Assembly: GCA_963698165.1 (NCBI GenBank)
Contig: CAVOPT010000004.1
Coordinates: forward strand, 744,001 to 808,000
From: JAAYUJ01 sp963698165
Lineage (GTDB): Bacteria; Desulfobacterota; Syntrophobacteria; Syntrophobacterales; Syntrophobacteraceae
DNA length: 64,000 nucleotides
Reading direction: 5' to 3'
Positions 1 to 8,499 of the stretch are shown here, one piece after another (position 1 is the first letter of the stretch; the number at the start of each line of letters is the position of its first letter). The notes beneath the pieces were generated by a model. It saw only the letters and a list, made by a program, of their open reading frames with translations. It made no database searches and was not told the DNA's origin. Made by a program: the position numbers and the translations under genes.

Positions 1-1250
1 CGATCCTCAGAGGGCACCCGGCGCAATTCCCCATCGCTCCGGTCATCAGCGCCGCCTTCCGGCTCCACCATCTCGCGCCTTGGAGAGTGAACCTCGGGAG
101 GCAGGTCCTTGGCCAGGATTTCTTCCCCATTACACAAGATCACCGCCCGTTCGATGACGTTTTCCAATTCGCGGACATTCCCCGGCCAGGCGTAATCCAG
201 GAGCAGGCGCATGGCCTCGGGTTCGAGCTTCAGGCCGCAGAGACTCCCTTCACCGGCGAATTTCTTCAGGAAATGATTGACCAGGAGGGGGATGTCGTCT
301 TTCCTCTCCCGCAGAGGGGGGAGATGGACGTGGACCACGTTGAGCCTGTAGAAGAGGTCGGACCGGAAGCGTCCATCGGCCACTTCCACCCTAAGTTCCC
401 GGTTGGAGGCCGCCACCATGCGGACGTCCACCTTCAGGGTCTGAGTCCCCCCCACCCGCTCGAACTCCATTTCCTGCAGGACCCTCAGGAGCTTCACCTG
501 CAGCGGCGGAGACATCTCGCTGATTTCATCCAGGAACAGGGTGCCCTCGTGGGCCAGCTCGAAGCGCCCTTTTCTCTGGCTCACCGCTCCGCTGAAAGCG
601 CCCCTTTCGTGGCCGAAGAGCTCGCTTTCGAGGAGTGTTTCGGGCAGTGCTCCGCAGTTGACGGAAATGAAAGCCCGCTCAACCCTGGGACTGTTGAAGT
701 GGATGGCCCGGGCGATGAGCTCCTTGCCCGTGCCCGACTCCCCGGTGACGAGAACCGTGGCCTTGCTGGGAGCCACCTTTTCAATGAGCCGGTAAATGCG
801 CTGCATGGAAGCGCTTTTTCCAATTATGTTGTTGAATTGGTAGCGATCCTGCAGTTCCCGGGTCAAGTAGCGATTCTGGCAGACGAGCTGGAAATGGTCG
901 ATGGCCTTTCGGATCGTCAACTTGAATTCTATGTTTTCGAAAGGTTTGAGGATGTAATCGAAGGCCCCCTTCCGCATGGCCTCGACCGCTTTCTCGACGC
1001 TGCCGTAAGCGGTCATCATGATGACGGGAAGATCGGGATTCTGGGCGTGGACACGCTGGAGGAGGGTCATGCCGTCCATTCCCGGCATTTTCATGTCCGT
1101 GATGACAACATCCAGGTCGTGCCCCTTAAGGATTTCAAGGGCCTTCTGAGCGCTGTCCGCCGTGACCACCTGGTACCCTTCCTCCACCAGGAGATCCTCG
1201 AGTACCAGGAGGTAGTTTTTTTCATCGTCTACGATCAGTATGGTTTCCAT
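1..1250 (-). CDS. sigma-54-dependent response regulator, NtrC/AtoC family (C-terminus cut by window edge)
   Basis: Activates sigma-54 RNA polymerase after phosphorylation by the adjacent kinase. Translation from the ATG at 1250 begins METILIVDDEKNY, a receiver domain with the phospho-acceptor Asp at residue 52 in ITDMKMPGMDG. An AAA+ domain follows, with Walker A GESGTGKE at 170-177 and the sigma-54 contact loop GAFSGA at 217-222 (the usual GAFTGA with Ser for Thr). About 416 codons are visible; the last ones (KDLPPEVHSPRRE onward) are the linker, so the Fis-type helix-turn-helix lies outside the window. The start codon directly follows the stop of the kinase gene (TGAATG), so the two are co-transcribed, kinase first. 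The signal and target genes cannot be told from the sequence. Confidence 0.93.
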   Translation of the reverse strand, partial: METILIVDDEKNYLLVLEDLLVEEGYQVVTADSAQKALEILKGHDLDVVITDMKMPGMDGMTLLQRVHAQNPDLPVIMMTAYGSVEKAVEAMRKGAFDYILKPFENIEFKLTIRKAIDHFQLVCQNRYLTRELQDRYQFNNIIGKSASMQRIYRLIEKVAPSKATVLVTGESGTGKELIARAIHFNSPRVERAFISVNCGALPETLLESELFGHERGAFSGAVSQRKGRFELAHEGTLFLDEISEMSPPLQVKLLRVLQEMEFERVGGTQTLKVDVRMVAASNRELRVEVADGRFRSDLFYRLNVVHVHLPPLRERKDDIPLLVNHFLKKFAGEGSLCGLKLEPEAMRLLLDYAWPGNVRELENVIERAVILCNGEEILAKDLPPEVHSPRREMVEPEGGADDRSDGELRRVPSED

Positions 1251-2729
1251 TCACTCCGCCGTTGTTTCCCGACCCACTTCGGACTCAGACTGCTCGAGGG
1301 GCAGCCGGATGACCATGGTGGTCCCCTTCTGTTCCTCACTTTCCACTTCAATGGACCCGCCGTGGCCGTCGATGATGCTTCGCACGATTGCCAGGCCCAG
1401 GCCGGAGCCCTTCTCTCGTGTGGTGAAAAAAGGATTGAATATTTTCTTCAGCACCTCTTTCGGGATGCCGTGACCACTGTCCTGAATGTGGAGCTCCACC
1501 TCGCCGGACCCGTGCCTTCCGTTGGCGAGGGCGGTCCTGACGCGGAGTTTCCCTCCTTCGGGCATGGCCTGGAGGGCATTGGCGAAGAGGTTCACCAGTG
1601 CCCGGTAAAGGAGATCGCAGTCCGCATCCATGGCGTAGCTTCCCGTTTGGTAGTCTCTCTGGACTTCAACGCCGAGCCTCTGACATTCCGCTTCCAGGAC
1701 CCTGAGATTGCGTTCGAGGACTTCCTCGAGCCTGCACTTGCTGGGCCTCAATGTCTTGGGTCGCGCAAAGTCCAAGAATTCCGTAAGGATAGCATTGAGA
1801 CGGGTGGACTCCTCCACGATGATGGAGGTGAAACGCTTCTGCCTCTCCTCACCCGTCCGCTGATGCAGGAGCTCCGCGGTGCTGCGGATGATGCCCAGGG
1901 GATTTCGGATTTCATGGGAAATCCCGGCGATCATCTCACCCAGGGCGGCGAGACGCTCCGTCTGATGCAGCTGCTCCTCGAGCTTGATCCTCTCGGCGGC
2001 CCTGGCGGAAATGATGCGTTCCGCCCTTCTCGCGATGATGAATATGGCCGTGAACAGTATACTCACAAAAATTAGGAAGCTCAGGGCCACAATGAGCTGA
2101 AACCGCTGGATGATCGCATAGTCCCTGGAGATGTCCTGGATGATCTCGAAGACGCCGAGGATCTTCCCTCGCTTCCAGCTGAGGGGGCGTTCCTCCCACA
2201 TGGGGAGGTATGTCTTCAGCTGCCTCGGCTTGCCGCTCCCCCACGGCAACATGAAGAAATAGTCGTCCTCTCCCGTGAGGACTGACACCGACTCCTCGCT
2301 CAGTGCCCTTTGAAACAGGTCGCCGGCGTCACCCTTGGTGCCGATGATCTGGGGTTCCGTGCTGTACGTGAGAACCTGGTCGGGACTGTAGATGTTCACC
2401 TTGTCCACATCAAAGCCATGGATGGTGTTCCTGACGACCTTGTCGAGGCGATTGTACTGGGACTCACGGCTGAGCCTGATCTCCTCGTCGGCGATGAGTG
2501 TGGGCAGGGTGAACTGAAAAAAGACCTGGTGGTTGAGGTTTTCCGCCACGAGCAAGGAGTACTGTTCGCTCTTGTAGAGAAGGATCTCCTTGGCTCGTTG
2601 GGAGATGAAGGCCGAAATGAGGAGTGTACAAACCAGGATCACCATGAGGCTCGACAGGGAGAGGTGCTTCACGAGCCTGAAGGGTTTGATGCCTTCGATG
2701 GATTTCTTTTTCCGTTCGAGCGAAGTCAT
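1251..2729 (-). CDS. membrane two-component sensor histidine kinase
   Basis: 492 aa. Two membrane segments (about 24-43 and 211-233) enclose a periplasmic sensor region of about 165 residues with no family I can name; a short linker then leads to HisKA with the phospho-accepting His272 in GISHEIRNPLG. The ATPase domain is intact: an N-box of the form NLFANALQAMPEGG, DSGHGIPKE, FFTTREKGSGLGLA. It therefore looks like an active NtrB/ZraS-type kinase. Its stop is immediately followed by the ATG of the sigma-54 response regulator, which is very probably its partner. The stimulus is unknown; ZraS-like kinases sense envelope or metal stress, but nothing here shows that. Confidence 0.93.
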   Translation of the reverse strand: MTSLERKKKSIEGIKPFRLVKHLSLSSLMVILVCTLLISAFISQRAKEILLYKSEQYSLLVAENLNHQVFFQFTLPTLIADEEIRLSRESQYNRLDKVVRNTIHGFDVDKVNIYSPDQVLTYSTEPQIIGTKGDAGDLFQRALSEESVSVLTGEDDYFFMLPWGSGKPRQLKTYLPMWEERPLSWKRGKILGVFEIIQDISRDYAIIQRFQLIVALSFLIFVSILFTAIFIIARRAERIISARAAERIKLEEQLHQTERLAALGEMIAGISHEIRNPLGIIRSTAELLHQRTGEERQKRFTSIIVEESTRLNAILTEFLDFARPKTLRPSKCRLEEVLERNLRVLEAECQRLGVEVQRDYQTGSYAMDADCDLLYRALVNLFANALQAMPEGGKLRVRTALANGRHGSGEVELHIQDSGHGIPKEVLKKIFNPFFTTREKGSGLGLAIVRSIIDGHGGSIEVESEEQKGTTMVIRLPLEQSESEVGRETTAE

Positions 2730-2794
2730 GGTTCAGAAGACCTTACCCGCATCGGCAATGTCCAGCCTTGGGACTGGACCGGAAGAACGATGCC

Positions 2795-4159
2795 TCATTT
2801 TTTCTCATCCCTGCCCTTCAAAAGAGCGGACGCCTTCTTGCGTCTCTCTTCAAGAACATCCTTGTGTTTTCCCTCCCAGCCCCTGCTCGTGGGCCGGTAA
2901 AACTGTGATCCTTCCAGGTCCTCCGGGAGATAAACTTCCGGTGTCCAGCCTTCCGGGTCATCGTGAGGATACTGGTACTCCCTGCCGTAGCCAAGCTTTT
3001 TCAACAGGCCCGTTGGCGCGTTGCGCAGGTGCAGGGGAACCCGGGACGACCCGGTTTTCCTCGCAACTTCCAGGGCCCTTCCGTACGCCGTGTACATGGA
3101 ATTGCTCTTGGGAGCAAGGGCAAGATACACCACGGTTTGAGCCAGCCCCAGCTCCCCTTCGGGGCTTCCCAGAAATTCATACGACTGCACGGCACCCATG
3201 GCGTGGACAAGGGCAAAGGGGTCGGCGAGCCCCACGTCTTCCGTCGCCATCCTAACGAGACGCCTTCCAATGTAGAGAGGGTCCTCGCCGGCATCGAGCA
3301 TCCGGGCAAGCCAGTAGAGCCCCGCGTCGGGATCGCTGCCTCGAATGCTTTTGTGCAGAGCCGAGATGAGATTGTAGTGCTCCTCTCCCCCCTTGTCGTA
3401 ATGGACCGCTCGTCGCTGCAGGGCCTCATTCACGGTCTCAAGATCGACACGGCGCAGCCCGTCATCCGAGGGTGGAGTCGTCAGAACGGCAATTTCCAGG
3501 GCGTTGAGAAGCACCCGGGCATCGCCTCCCGTTGCCGCCATGAGGTAAGATCGGGCTTCCTCGGTCAGTTGAGCGGGATACTTCCCGAGGCCCCGGTCCC
3601 GGTCCGCCAGGGTCCCCTCGATGAGGGCCGACAGATCTTCAGCTTCCAACGGCTCCAGGACAAGGACTTGGGTCCTTGAAAGCAAGGGCCTGATGATCTC
3701 GAAAGACGGGTTTTCCGTGGTGGCTCCGAGGAGCAGGATGGTCCCGTTTTCCACGTGGGGGAGCAGGGTATCCTGTTGGGCCTTGTTGAGCCGGTGGATC
3801 TCATCCATGAAGAGCCACGTGCGCCGCTTTTCCCTGGCCCACCGGCTTCGGGCTTCCTCAACGGCTGAGCGGATCTCCCGGGTTCCAGCCATGACAGCGG
3901 AAAGGGAAATCAGGTTCGTGTTGGTTTGGGCTGCAATGATCCATGCCAGGGTGGTCTTGCCGCACCCTGGCGGACCCCAGAAAATGATGGACTGGAGGTG
4001 TTGATTGCGCAGAATGCGGTCCAGGATTTTGCCCGGACCGAGGAGGTGCGATTGTCCCAGGAATTCCTCAATGCGCCGAGGGCGCATTCTTTCCGCGAGA
4101 GGCGCGTGGGCCTTCAGGTCTTTATCCCCCTGACTTTGAAAAAGGCTCAATTGCTTCAT
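2795..4159 (-). CDS. rarA: replication-associated recombination protein A (RarA/MgsA AAA+ ATPase)
   Basis: 454 aa, cytoplasmic AAA+ ATPase of the clamp-loader superfamily that acts at stalled replication forks. Walker A GPPGCGKTTLA and Walker B LFMDEIHRL are present, and the C-terminal MgsA oligomerisation region (GLYWLARMLDAGEDP, RLVRMATEDVGLADP) is complete. The open frame runs upstream to 4435, but that part is the shadow of livF; family alignment places the start at the ATG at 4159 (MKQLSLF). The N-terminus contains QLSLF, which matches the consensus beta-clamp-binding pentapeptide, so clamp recruitment is likely (inference). It lies 34 bp after livF on the same strand and may share its transcript. 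Confidence 0.95.
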   Translation of the reverse strand: MKQLSLFQSQGDKDLKAHAPLAERMRPRRIEEFLGQSHLLGPGKILDRILRNQHLQSIIFWGPPGCGKTTLAWIIAAQTNTNLISLSAVMAGTREIRSAVEEARSRWAREKRRTWLFMDEIHRLNKAQQDTLLPHVENGTILLLGATTENPSFEIIRPLLSRTQVLVLEPLEAEDLSALIEGTLADRDRGLGKYPAQLTEEARSYLMAATGGDARVLLNALEIAVLTTPPSDDGLRRVDLETVNEALQRRAVHYDKGGEEHYNLISALHKSIRGSDPDAGLYWLARMLDAGEDPLYIGRRLVRMATEDVGLADPFALVHAMGAVQSYEFLGSPEGELGLAQTVVYLALAPKSNSMYTAYGRALEVARKTGSSRVPLHLRNAPTGLLKKLGYGREYQYPHDDPEGWTPEVYLPEDLEGSQFYRPTSRGWEGKHKDVLEERRKKASALLKGRDEKK

Positions 4160-4193
4160 CGCCGGACGGTGGCCCTGACTTGGCTCCTTGTCG

Positions 4194-4895
4194 CTATTCG
4201 CCGAGGTACGCCCTGCGAACCCGTTCGTCTTCAAGGAGCGTTTGACCGGTTCCCTCCAATGTGACCCTGCCCGTCTCCAGGACATAGGCGTAATGGGCGA
4301 CCTGCAAGGCCGCCATGGCATTCTGTTCCACAAGCAGAATTGTAGCCCCTTCCCGGTTGATTGTCTGTATAATTCTGAACACTTCCTCAACCACGAGGGG
4401 CGCCAGGCCCAGGGAAGGCTCATCGAGGAGAACAAGCTGGGGTCGGCTCATGAGGGCCCTGCCCAGGGCGAGCATCTGCTGTTCGCCGCCGCTCAGGGTC
4501 CCGGCCAGTTGCTTCCTCCGCTCCAGCAACCGGGGAAAAAGCGAGTACACCCATTCGAGCTGGGTGTCGAAAGTCTTCTGATCCCGGATGTATGCTCCGA
4601 GCTCCAGATTCTCCAGAATGGTCAGGTTGGAGAAAACTCTGCGGCCTTCCGGGCTGATGGCGATGCCTCGCTTGATGACCTCATGGGTCTGGAGCCGGGT
4701 GAGATCCTCGCCGTTGAACCGGACGGACCCCGACCGCGGCTTCACAAGTCCCACGATCGTCCTGAGAGCCGTGCTCTTCCCCGCCCCGTTGGCCCCGATG
4801 AGGGTGACGATCTGTCCCTCCTCCACCTTCAGATGGGCTCCCTTGAGCGCATGGATGCCACCGTAGAAAACATGGAGTCCTTCCACATCAAGCAT
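4194..4895 (-). CDS. livF: branched-chain amino acid ABC transporter ATP-binding protein LivF
   Basis: 233 aa, one of two ATPases that power the LIV-I importer from the cytoplasmic face. Walker A GANGAGKST, signature LSGGEQQMLALGRAL and Walker B LVLLDEPSLGLAP are all present, with the C-terminal LEGTGQTLLEDERVRRAYLGE tail typical of LivF. The start overlaps the livG stop by 8 bp, indicating translational coupling. It is the last transporter gene of the operon and is followed by rarA. Confidence 0.96.
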   Translation of the reverse strand: MLDVEGLHVFYGGIHALKGAHLKVEEGQIVTLIGANGAGKSTALRTIVGLVKPRSGSVRFNGEDLTRLQTHEVIKRGIAISPEGRRVFSNLTILENLELGAYIRDQKTFDTQLEWVYSLFPRLLERRKQLAGTLSGGEQQMLALGRALMSRPQLVLLDEPSLGLAPLVVEEVFRIIQTINREGATILLVEQNAMAALQVAHYAYVLETGRVTLEGTGQTLLEDERVRRAYLGE

Positions 4896-5661
4896 GTTTT
4901 ACCGTCCCCAGGTAGGCTTTGATGACGTCCGGATCACTCTGAATCTCGCTGGGAGAGCCTTCCGCAATGGTGTTCCCGTAATCGAGCACCTTGATCCTTT
5001 CGCACAGTCGCATGACGAATTTCATGTCGTGTTCGATGAGCAGCATGGTCAGAGAGTACTTGTCCCGGAGTTCACGCAGAAGGTCCATGAGTTCCATGGT
5101 TTCCTGCGGATTCATTCCCGCGGCCGGTTCATCCAGCAAGAGGAGCTTGGGCCGGATAGCAAGGGCCCGTGCTATCTCGAGCCTTCTCTGCTTTCCGTAC
5201 GGCAGTGCCACCGCTTTTTCCAGCGCCAGGTGAGCCAGGCCCAGCTCCTGAAGGAACTCCATGGTTTCTTCCTTCATGCGTATCTCTTCTCTTCGGTATG
5301 CGGGGAGGCCCAGCATGGCATCCCAGAAGTGAGCCCGCAGCTTGTGGTGGAAAGAGATCATCACGTTCTCGAGGACAGTGAGGTCGGAGAAGAGCCGGAT
5401 GTTCTGGAAGGTGCGGGCGATTCCCCGAGCGGTGATGGCATGAACGGGAAGGTGGGTGATTTCGTCACCCTGCAAGAAAATGCGCCCACCGCTGGCCGCA
5501 ATGGCTCCGGTGATCATGTTGAAAACGGTTGTCTTTCCCGCCCCGTTAGGCCCGATGAGCCCCACCAGTTCACCAGGGCGCATGGTGATGGAGAAGTCGT
5601 TCACAGCCGTGAGGCCTCCGAAGCGCATCACCAGGTGTTCCGCACGAAAAAAACCGTTCAT
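4888..5661 (-). CDS. livG: branched-chain amino acid ABC transporter ATP-binding protein LivG
   Basis: 257 aa from the ATG at 5661 (MNGFFRAEHLVMRFGG); the frame stays open to 5748, but the extra residues do not resemble the family and an AAGGAG lies upstream of 5661. Walker A GPNGAGKTT and Walker B LLLLDEPAAGMNP are clear; the signature is the LivG-type GKQRRLEIARALA instead of LSGGQ. The extended C-terminal arm (CERIKVLDYGNTIAEG) is typical of the LivG/BraF ATPases. It pairs with LivF (8-bp overlap) as the ATPase heterodimer of LIV-I. Confidence 0.96.
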   Translation of the reverse strand: MNGFFRAEHLVMRFGGLTAVNDFSITMRPGELVGLIGPNGAGKTTVFNMITGAIAASGGRIFLQGDEITHLPVHAITARGIARTFQNIRLFSDLTVLENVMISFHHKLRAHFWDAMLGLPAYRREEIRMKEETMEFLQELGLAHLALEKAVALPYGKQRRLEIARALAIRPKLLLLDEPAAGMNPQETMELMDLLRELRDKYSLTMLLIEHDMKFVMRLCERIKVLDYGNTIAEGSPSEIQSDPDVIKAYLGTVKHA

Positions 5662-5777
5662 GGAAAAGATCTCGCTCCTTGGTACATCAGACCGTTTAAT
5701 CCGTCCACGAGGCGAAACGACCGAAACCAGTGTGTTCCAGGCATGCATACCCCCCGCGAGGCGGGTCGGTCATCGGT

Positions 5778-6827
5778 TCATTCCTTGATGGCCGCGGTCG
5801 CCTTTCTTACGGCAAGCACGCGGTCCCAGCTCAATTCACTCCTGCCCATGACTCCGCGGCGGGCGAAGATGATGACGATCATGAGAATGAGACTGAACAT
5901 AACCATGCGCATTCCCGGTATTCCGGGGATTGTCAAACCGCCGATTGCTATGGGCTGTTCGACGATCCTGAGAGCCTCTCCTCCCCAGGCGAAAAGGGCT
6001 GCCCCTATCACGGCTCCGGTGGTGCTCCCGAGTCCGCCGACCACGATCATGATGAGGAGGTTGAAGGTCAGGAAGAAGCTGAACAGCGTGGGAGAGATGG
6101 TGGTGATCAGGTGGGCGAGCAAGCCGCCCGCCACCCCCGAGAAGAACGCGCTGATCAGAAAAGCCATGAGAAGGTGTTTGTAAGGGTCGATGCCCATGGC
6201 CTTTGCCGCCGTTTCATCCTCGCGGATGGCCTTCATGGCCCTCCCGTAGCTGCTTTTCACCAGTTTTGATATGACCACGATGGTCACCACGGCGACTCCC
6301 CAGGACCAATAGAGATTCGTGTGGGGAGCCAGCCCCTTGAGGCCGAGAGGGCCGTTGGTCACGCCCTGGAACGCATTGCACAAGACCCTGACCACTTCTC
6401 CGAACCCCAGGGTCACGATGGCGAGGTAGTCCCCTCTGACCCTGAAAACCGGGAAGCTGATGAGGAAAGCAAAGAAGGTGGCGAGTATACCCCCGGCGAC
6501 CAGCGAAATGAGAAACGGGGCGCTCAGGACGCTGAACGGCCACATGAGTGGCTCGATGATGTAGTTCAGTTGCTTTTCCAGGGGACTCATGGTGAGCAGT
6601 GCTGATGTGTAGGCTCCAATGGCTACGAATGCGTTGGGCCCCAGGTGAAGAATCCCGCACACCCCGTTGATGAGGTTGTAGCTCACGGCCAGTGTGATGA
6701 AGATGGCCATGTTGTTGAGGATTCTGATGTGGTAGTCGGAGCCGTACCGGTTGAAGAGATGGATGATCCCGGCAAAAATAAGAATAGTCACGACATTGAG
6801 GAGAATGTTTCGGTTTACCCTGTCCAT
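5778..6827 (-). CDS. livM: branched-chain amino acid ABC transporter permease LivM
   Basis: 349 aa integral membrane protein forming half of the LIV-I channel. About nine or ten hydrophobic segments are visible, beginning MDRVNRNILLNVVTILIFAGI. The family regions INGVCGILHLGPNAFVAIGA, DYLAIVTLGFGEVVRV and KAIREDETAAKAMGI (the loop contacting the ATPases) are intact. The ATG at 6827 lies 113 bp after the livH stop; that spacer contains a GGGCGG/CCGCCC hairpin at 6851-6870. The C-terminus ends with a short hydrophilic tail. Confidence 0.95.
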   Translation of the reverse strand: MDRVNRNILLNVVTILIFAGIIHLFNRYGSDYHIRILNNMAIFITLAVSYNLINGVCGILHLGPNAFVAIGAYTSALLTMSPLEKQLNYIIEPLMWPFSVLSAPFLISLVAGGILATFFAFLISFPVFRVRGDYLAIVTLGFGEVVRVLCNAFQGVTNGPLGLKGLAPHTNLYWSWGVAVVTIVVISKLVKSSYGRAMKAIREDETAAKAMGIDPYKHLLMAFLISAFFSGVAGGLLAHLITTISPTLFSFFLTFNLLIMIVVGGLGSTTGAVIGAALFAWGGEALRIVEQPIAIGGLTIPGIPGMRMVMFSLILMIVIIFARRGVMGRSELSWDRVLAVRKATAAIKE

Positions 6828-6940
6828 TGTGCGCCTTCTCTCAGTTGGAAGGGCGGTGTCGAAGCCGCCCGCTCAACGCCCCCCGCGCCGGGGCAATTCT
6901 TGAGGGAGCCCGCCCGCGATCTGTCCCCTGCTTCGTTCCA

Positions 6941-7834
6941 TCAAGCCTTGTCGGTTATGGCTTCGCCCATGATGCCCGTGGGTCGGAAAAGCAGCACGAC
7001 AATGAGGATGACGAAGGCAAACGCGTCTCGATACTGGGCAAGTCCAGGGAGAAGCGCCACGATGAGGATTTCCCCGAGGCCCAGCAGAAAGCCCCCTATG
7101 ACCGCCCCGACGATGTTGCCGATTCCCCCGAGAACCGCCGCGATGAAAGCCTTGAGTCCCGGAAAAACGCCCATGAAAGGATTCACCTGAGGATACTTCA
7201 TGGCCCACATGATGCCACCGGCCGCCGCAAGGGAAGACCCGAGGAGAAATGTCACGGCGATGATCCTGTCCAGGTTGACTCCCATGAGCCGCGTCGTTTC
7301 AAAATCCTTGGACGCCGCGCGCATGGCCTTGCCCGTCTTGGTTCTGTAGACGATGAACAGGAGTCCGAAGAGGAGCAGGAGGGTGATGACGGGAGTGTAT
7401 ATGGTGAGCACCTGGACTCGAAGTCCCCAGAATTCGATGACCTGGTCGAACATGGGAGGTCTTGGGAAGGCCTTGGGAACGCCCCCGAGAAGGACCAGGG
7501 CCAGGTTCTCCAGCAGAAAAGAGGCTCCGATGGCCGAGATGAGAAGCGAAATACGGGGTGCGTCCCTCAGGGGCTTGTACGCCGCCCGATCCAGGAGTAT
7601 GCCCATCATCCCGGTGATGAGGATAGCCAGGGGAAAGGAGACATACCAGGGCAGGGTGAAAAGGGCCACTCCGTAGATGGCCGTGTAGGCTGCGAACATG
7701 AGGAGATCCCCATGGGCGAAATTGATCAATCGCAAGATGCCGTAAACCATGGTGTAGCCGATGGCCACAAGCCCGTAGAGGCTCCCGAGAGAGACGCCGT
7801 TCACAAGCTGTTGCAGAAAAATGGTGAGTGTCAC
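6941..7834 (-). CDS. livH: branched-chain amino acid ABC transporter permease LivH
   Basis: 297 aa, the second LIV-I membrane subunit. It starts with GTG at 7834, preceded by AAGGGG at good spacing. Family regions include GSLYGLVAIGYTMVYGILR, INFAHGDLLMFAAY near the N-terminus, KAMRAASKDFETTRLMG (cytoplasmic coupling loop) and GGIGNIVGAVIGGFLLG. About eight membrane helices are visible. It is separated from livK by a 665-bp gap containing a terminator and hairpins, so livHMGF is probably expressed at a lower level than the binding protein. Confidence 0.95.
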   Translation of the reverse strand: MTLTIFLQQLVNGVSLGSLYGLVAIGYTMVYGILRLINFAHGDLLMFAAYTAIYGVALFTLPWYVSFPLAILITGMMGILLDRAAYKPLRDAPRISLLISAIGASFLLENLALVLLGGVPKAFPRPPMFDQVIEFWGLRVQVLTIYTPVITLLLLFGLLFIVYRTKTGKAMRAASKDFETTRLMGVNLDRIIAVTFLLGSSLAAAGGIMWAMKYPQVNPFMGVFPGLKAFIAAVLGGIGNIVGAVIGGFLLGLGEILIVALLPGLAQYRDAFAFVILIVVLLFRPTGIMGEAITDKA

Positions 7835-7926
7835 TGTGGGGACCCCTTGAGATCTGCCGGGTGCATGGGATGGTTTTTAAACAATCCTGAGGACTTATGT
7901 AGCATTTAGCCAACCGCCGGCTGCCT

Positions 7927-7952
7927 GCGCCGCCGTGGAAGGCGGCGCTACC
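7927..7952 (+). repeat. dispersed short palindromic repeat, copy 1
   Basis: Contains the 22-nt core CGCCGTGGAAGGCGGCGCTA followed by CC, which recurs at 39807-39833 (same strand) and, with one change, at 17285-17308 (opposite strand). GCCGCC and GGCGGC can pair into a hairpin around TGGAA. It resembles a REP-type element; all three copies are intergenic. Confidence 0.7.
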
Positions 7953-8015
7953 GTTGGTGCGCTCCAGCCACGTCGATCAACTTTACCCAGTGTGGCTATC
8001 TTCAAGCGCCTCCTC

Positions 8016-8083
8016 TCACTTTAGGCACTTTAGCTCACTTTAGTTCACTTTAGGCACTTCGCCTCACTTCAGCCTGAAGTGAG
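8016..8083 (+). repeat. cluster of TCACTTTAGG direct repeats with a terminal inverted copy
   Basis: TCACTTTAGGCACTT occurs at 8016-8030 and 8045-8059, a shorter TCACTTTAG at 8035-8043, a variant TCACTTCAG at 8063-8071, and its inverse TGAAGTGAG at 8075-8083. A further TCACTTTAGGCACT lies at 8241-8254. The roughly 10-nt periodic spacing could suit protein binding or may simply be repeat decay; no function is known to me. Confidence 0.6.
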
Positions 8084-8109
8084 CGATATTCCAGCATGCT
8101 TGTCACTGC

Positions 8110-8182
8110 GGGAGGGCGTAAAGCCCTCCCCTACGAAAATGTCCTTTAACCCACATCGTAGGGGCGGGGTTTATCCCCGCCC
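8110..8182. repeat. two GC-rich hairpins (GGGAGGGC...GCCCTCCC and GGGCGGGG...CCCCGCCC)
   Basis: GGGAGGGC-GTAAA-GCCCTCCC at 8110-8130 and GGGCGGGG-TTTA-TCCCCGCCC at 8162-8182 are near-perfect stem-loops 30 bp apart. They carry no T-tract, so they look like processing or mRNA-stability structures or remnants of dispersed repeats rather than terminators. Confidence 0.6.
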
Positions 8183-8375
8183 GCATGGCAAGGCATTTTC
8201 TAAGGGCTTTCAGAGAGTGAATCGCTCAATTTAGGTTCAGTTCACTTTAGGCACTATTCTCCGATTGGACTGGGATGCGATGATAACCCACCGTCCGTGA
8301 CAGGACAACAAGTGAGGGCTTGAAGTGCGCCAGAGAGAGAGTGGGTGGGTTTTGAGAGAGGCAGACCTACAACCC

Positions 8376-8409
8376 AAAAAAAGGCAGGGTGACATCGAGC
8401 CCCCCTGCC
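8376..8409 (-). terminator. rho-independent terminator after livK
   Basis: On the minus strand, stem GGCAGGG (8409-8403) pairs with CCCTGCC (8389-8383) across a 13-nt loop and is followed by seven T residues (8382-8376). It lies about 90 bp beyond the livK stop, so most livK transcripts should end here and livHMGF would depend on read-through or its own promoter. Confidence 0.8.
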
Positions 8410-8499
8410 CTTCCGGTCTTTGCACTTATGATGACCACGTTTTGTTCAAAAGTCTCTCACCTGCGCCGTGAATGTGTAAACGCTGTTCTTGAACAGCTC

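Larger units (their letters stand above)
7835..8499. other. gene-free gap between livK and livH, rich in hairpins and short repeats
   Basis: No coding region is supported in these 665 bp. They hold the livK terminator (8376-8409), two GC-rich hairpins (8110-8130 and 8162-8182), a copy of the short GCCGCC palindrome (7927-7952) and a cluster of TCACTTTAGG repeats (8016-8083 and 8241-8254). The small open frames here are not convincing genes. Confidence 0.7.

Noticed and set aside
87..2075. 662-codon plus-strand open frame
   Set aside because: It lies antisense to the clearly homologous response regulator and kinase genes and has no recognisable domain; a GC-rich shadow frame.
4160..4435. 92-residue N-terminal extension of RarA
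   Set aside because: It is a shadow of livF; RarA family homology begins at the ATG at 4159.
4894..6183. 429-codon plus-strand open frame
   Set aside because: Antisense to livG and livM, which have complete family motifs.
8016..8083. CRISPR-like repeat cluster
   Set aside because: Units are short, irregular and without unique spacers of constant length; no cas genes.
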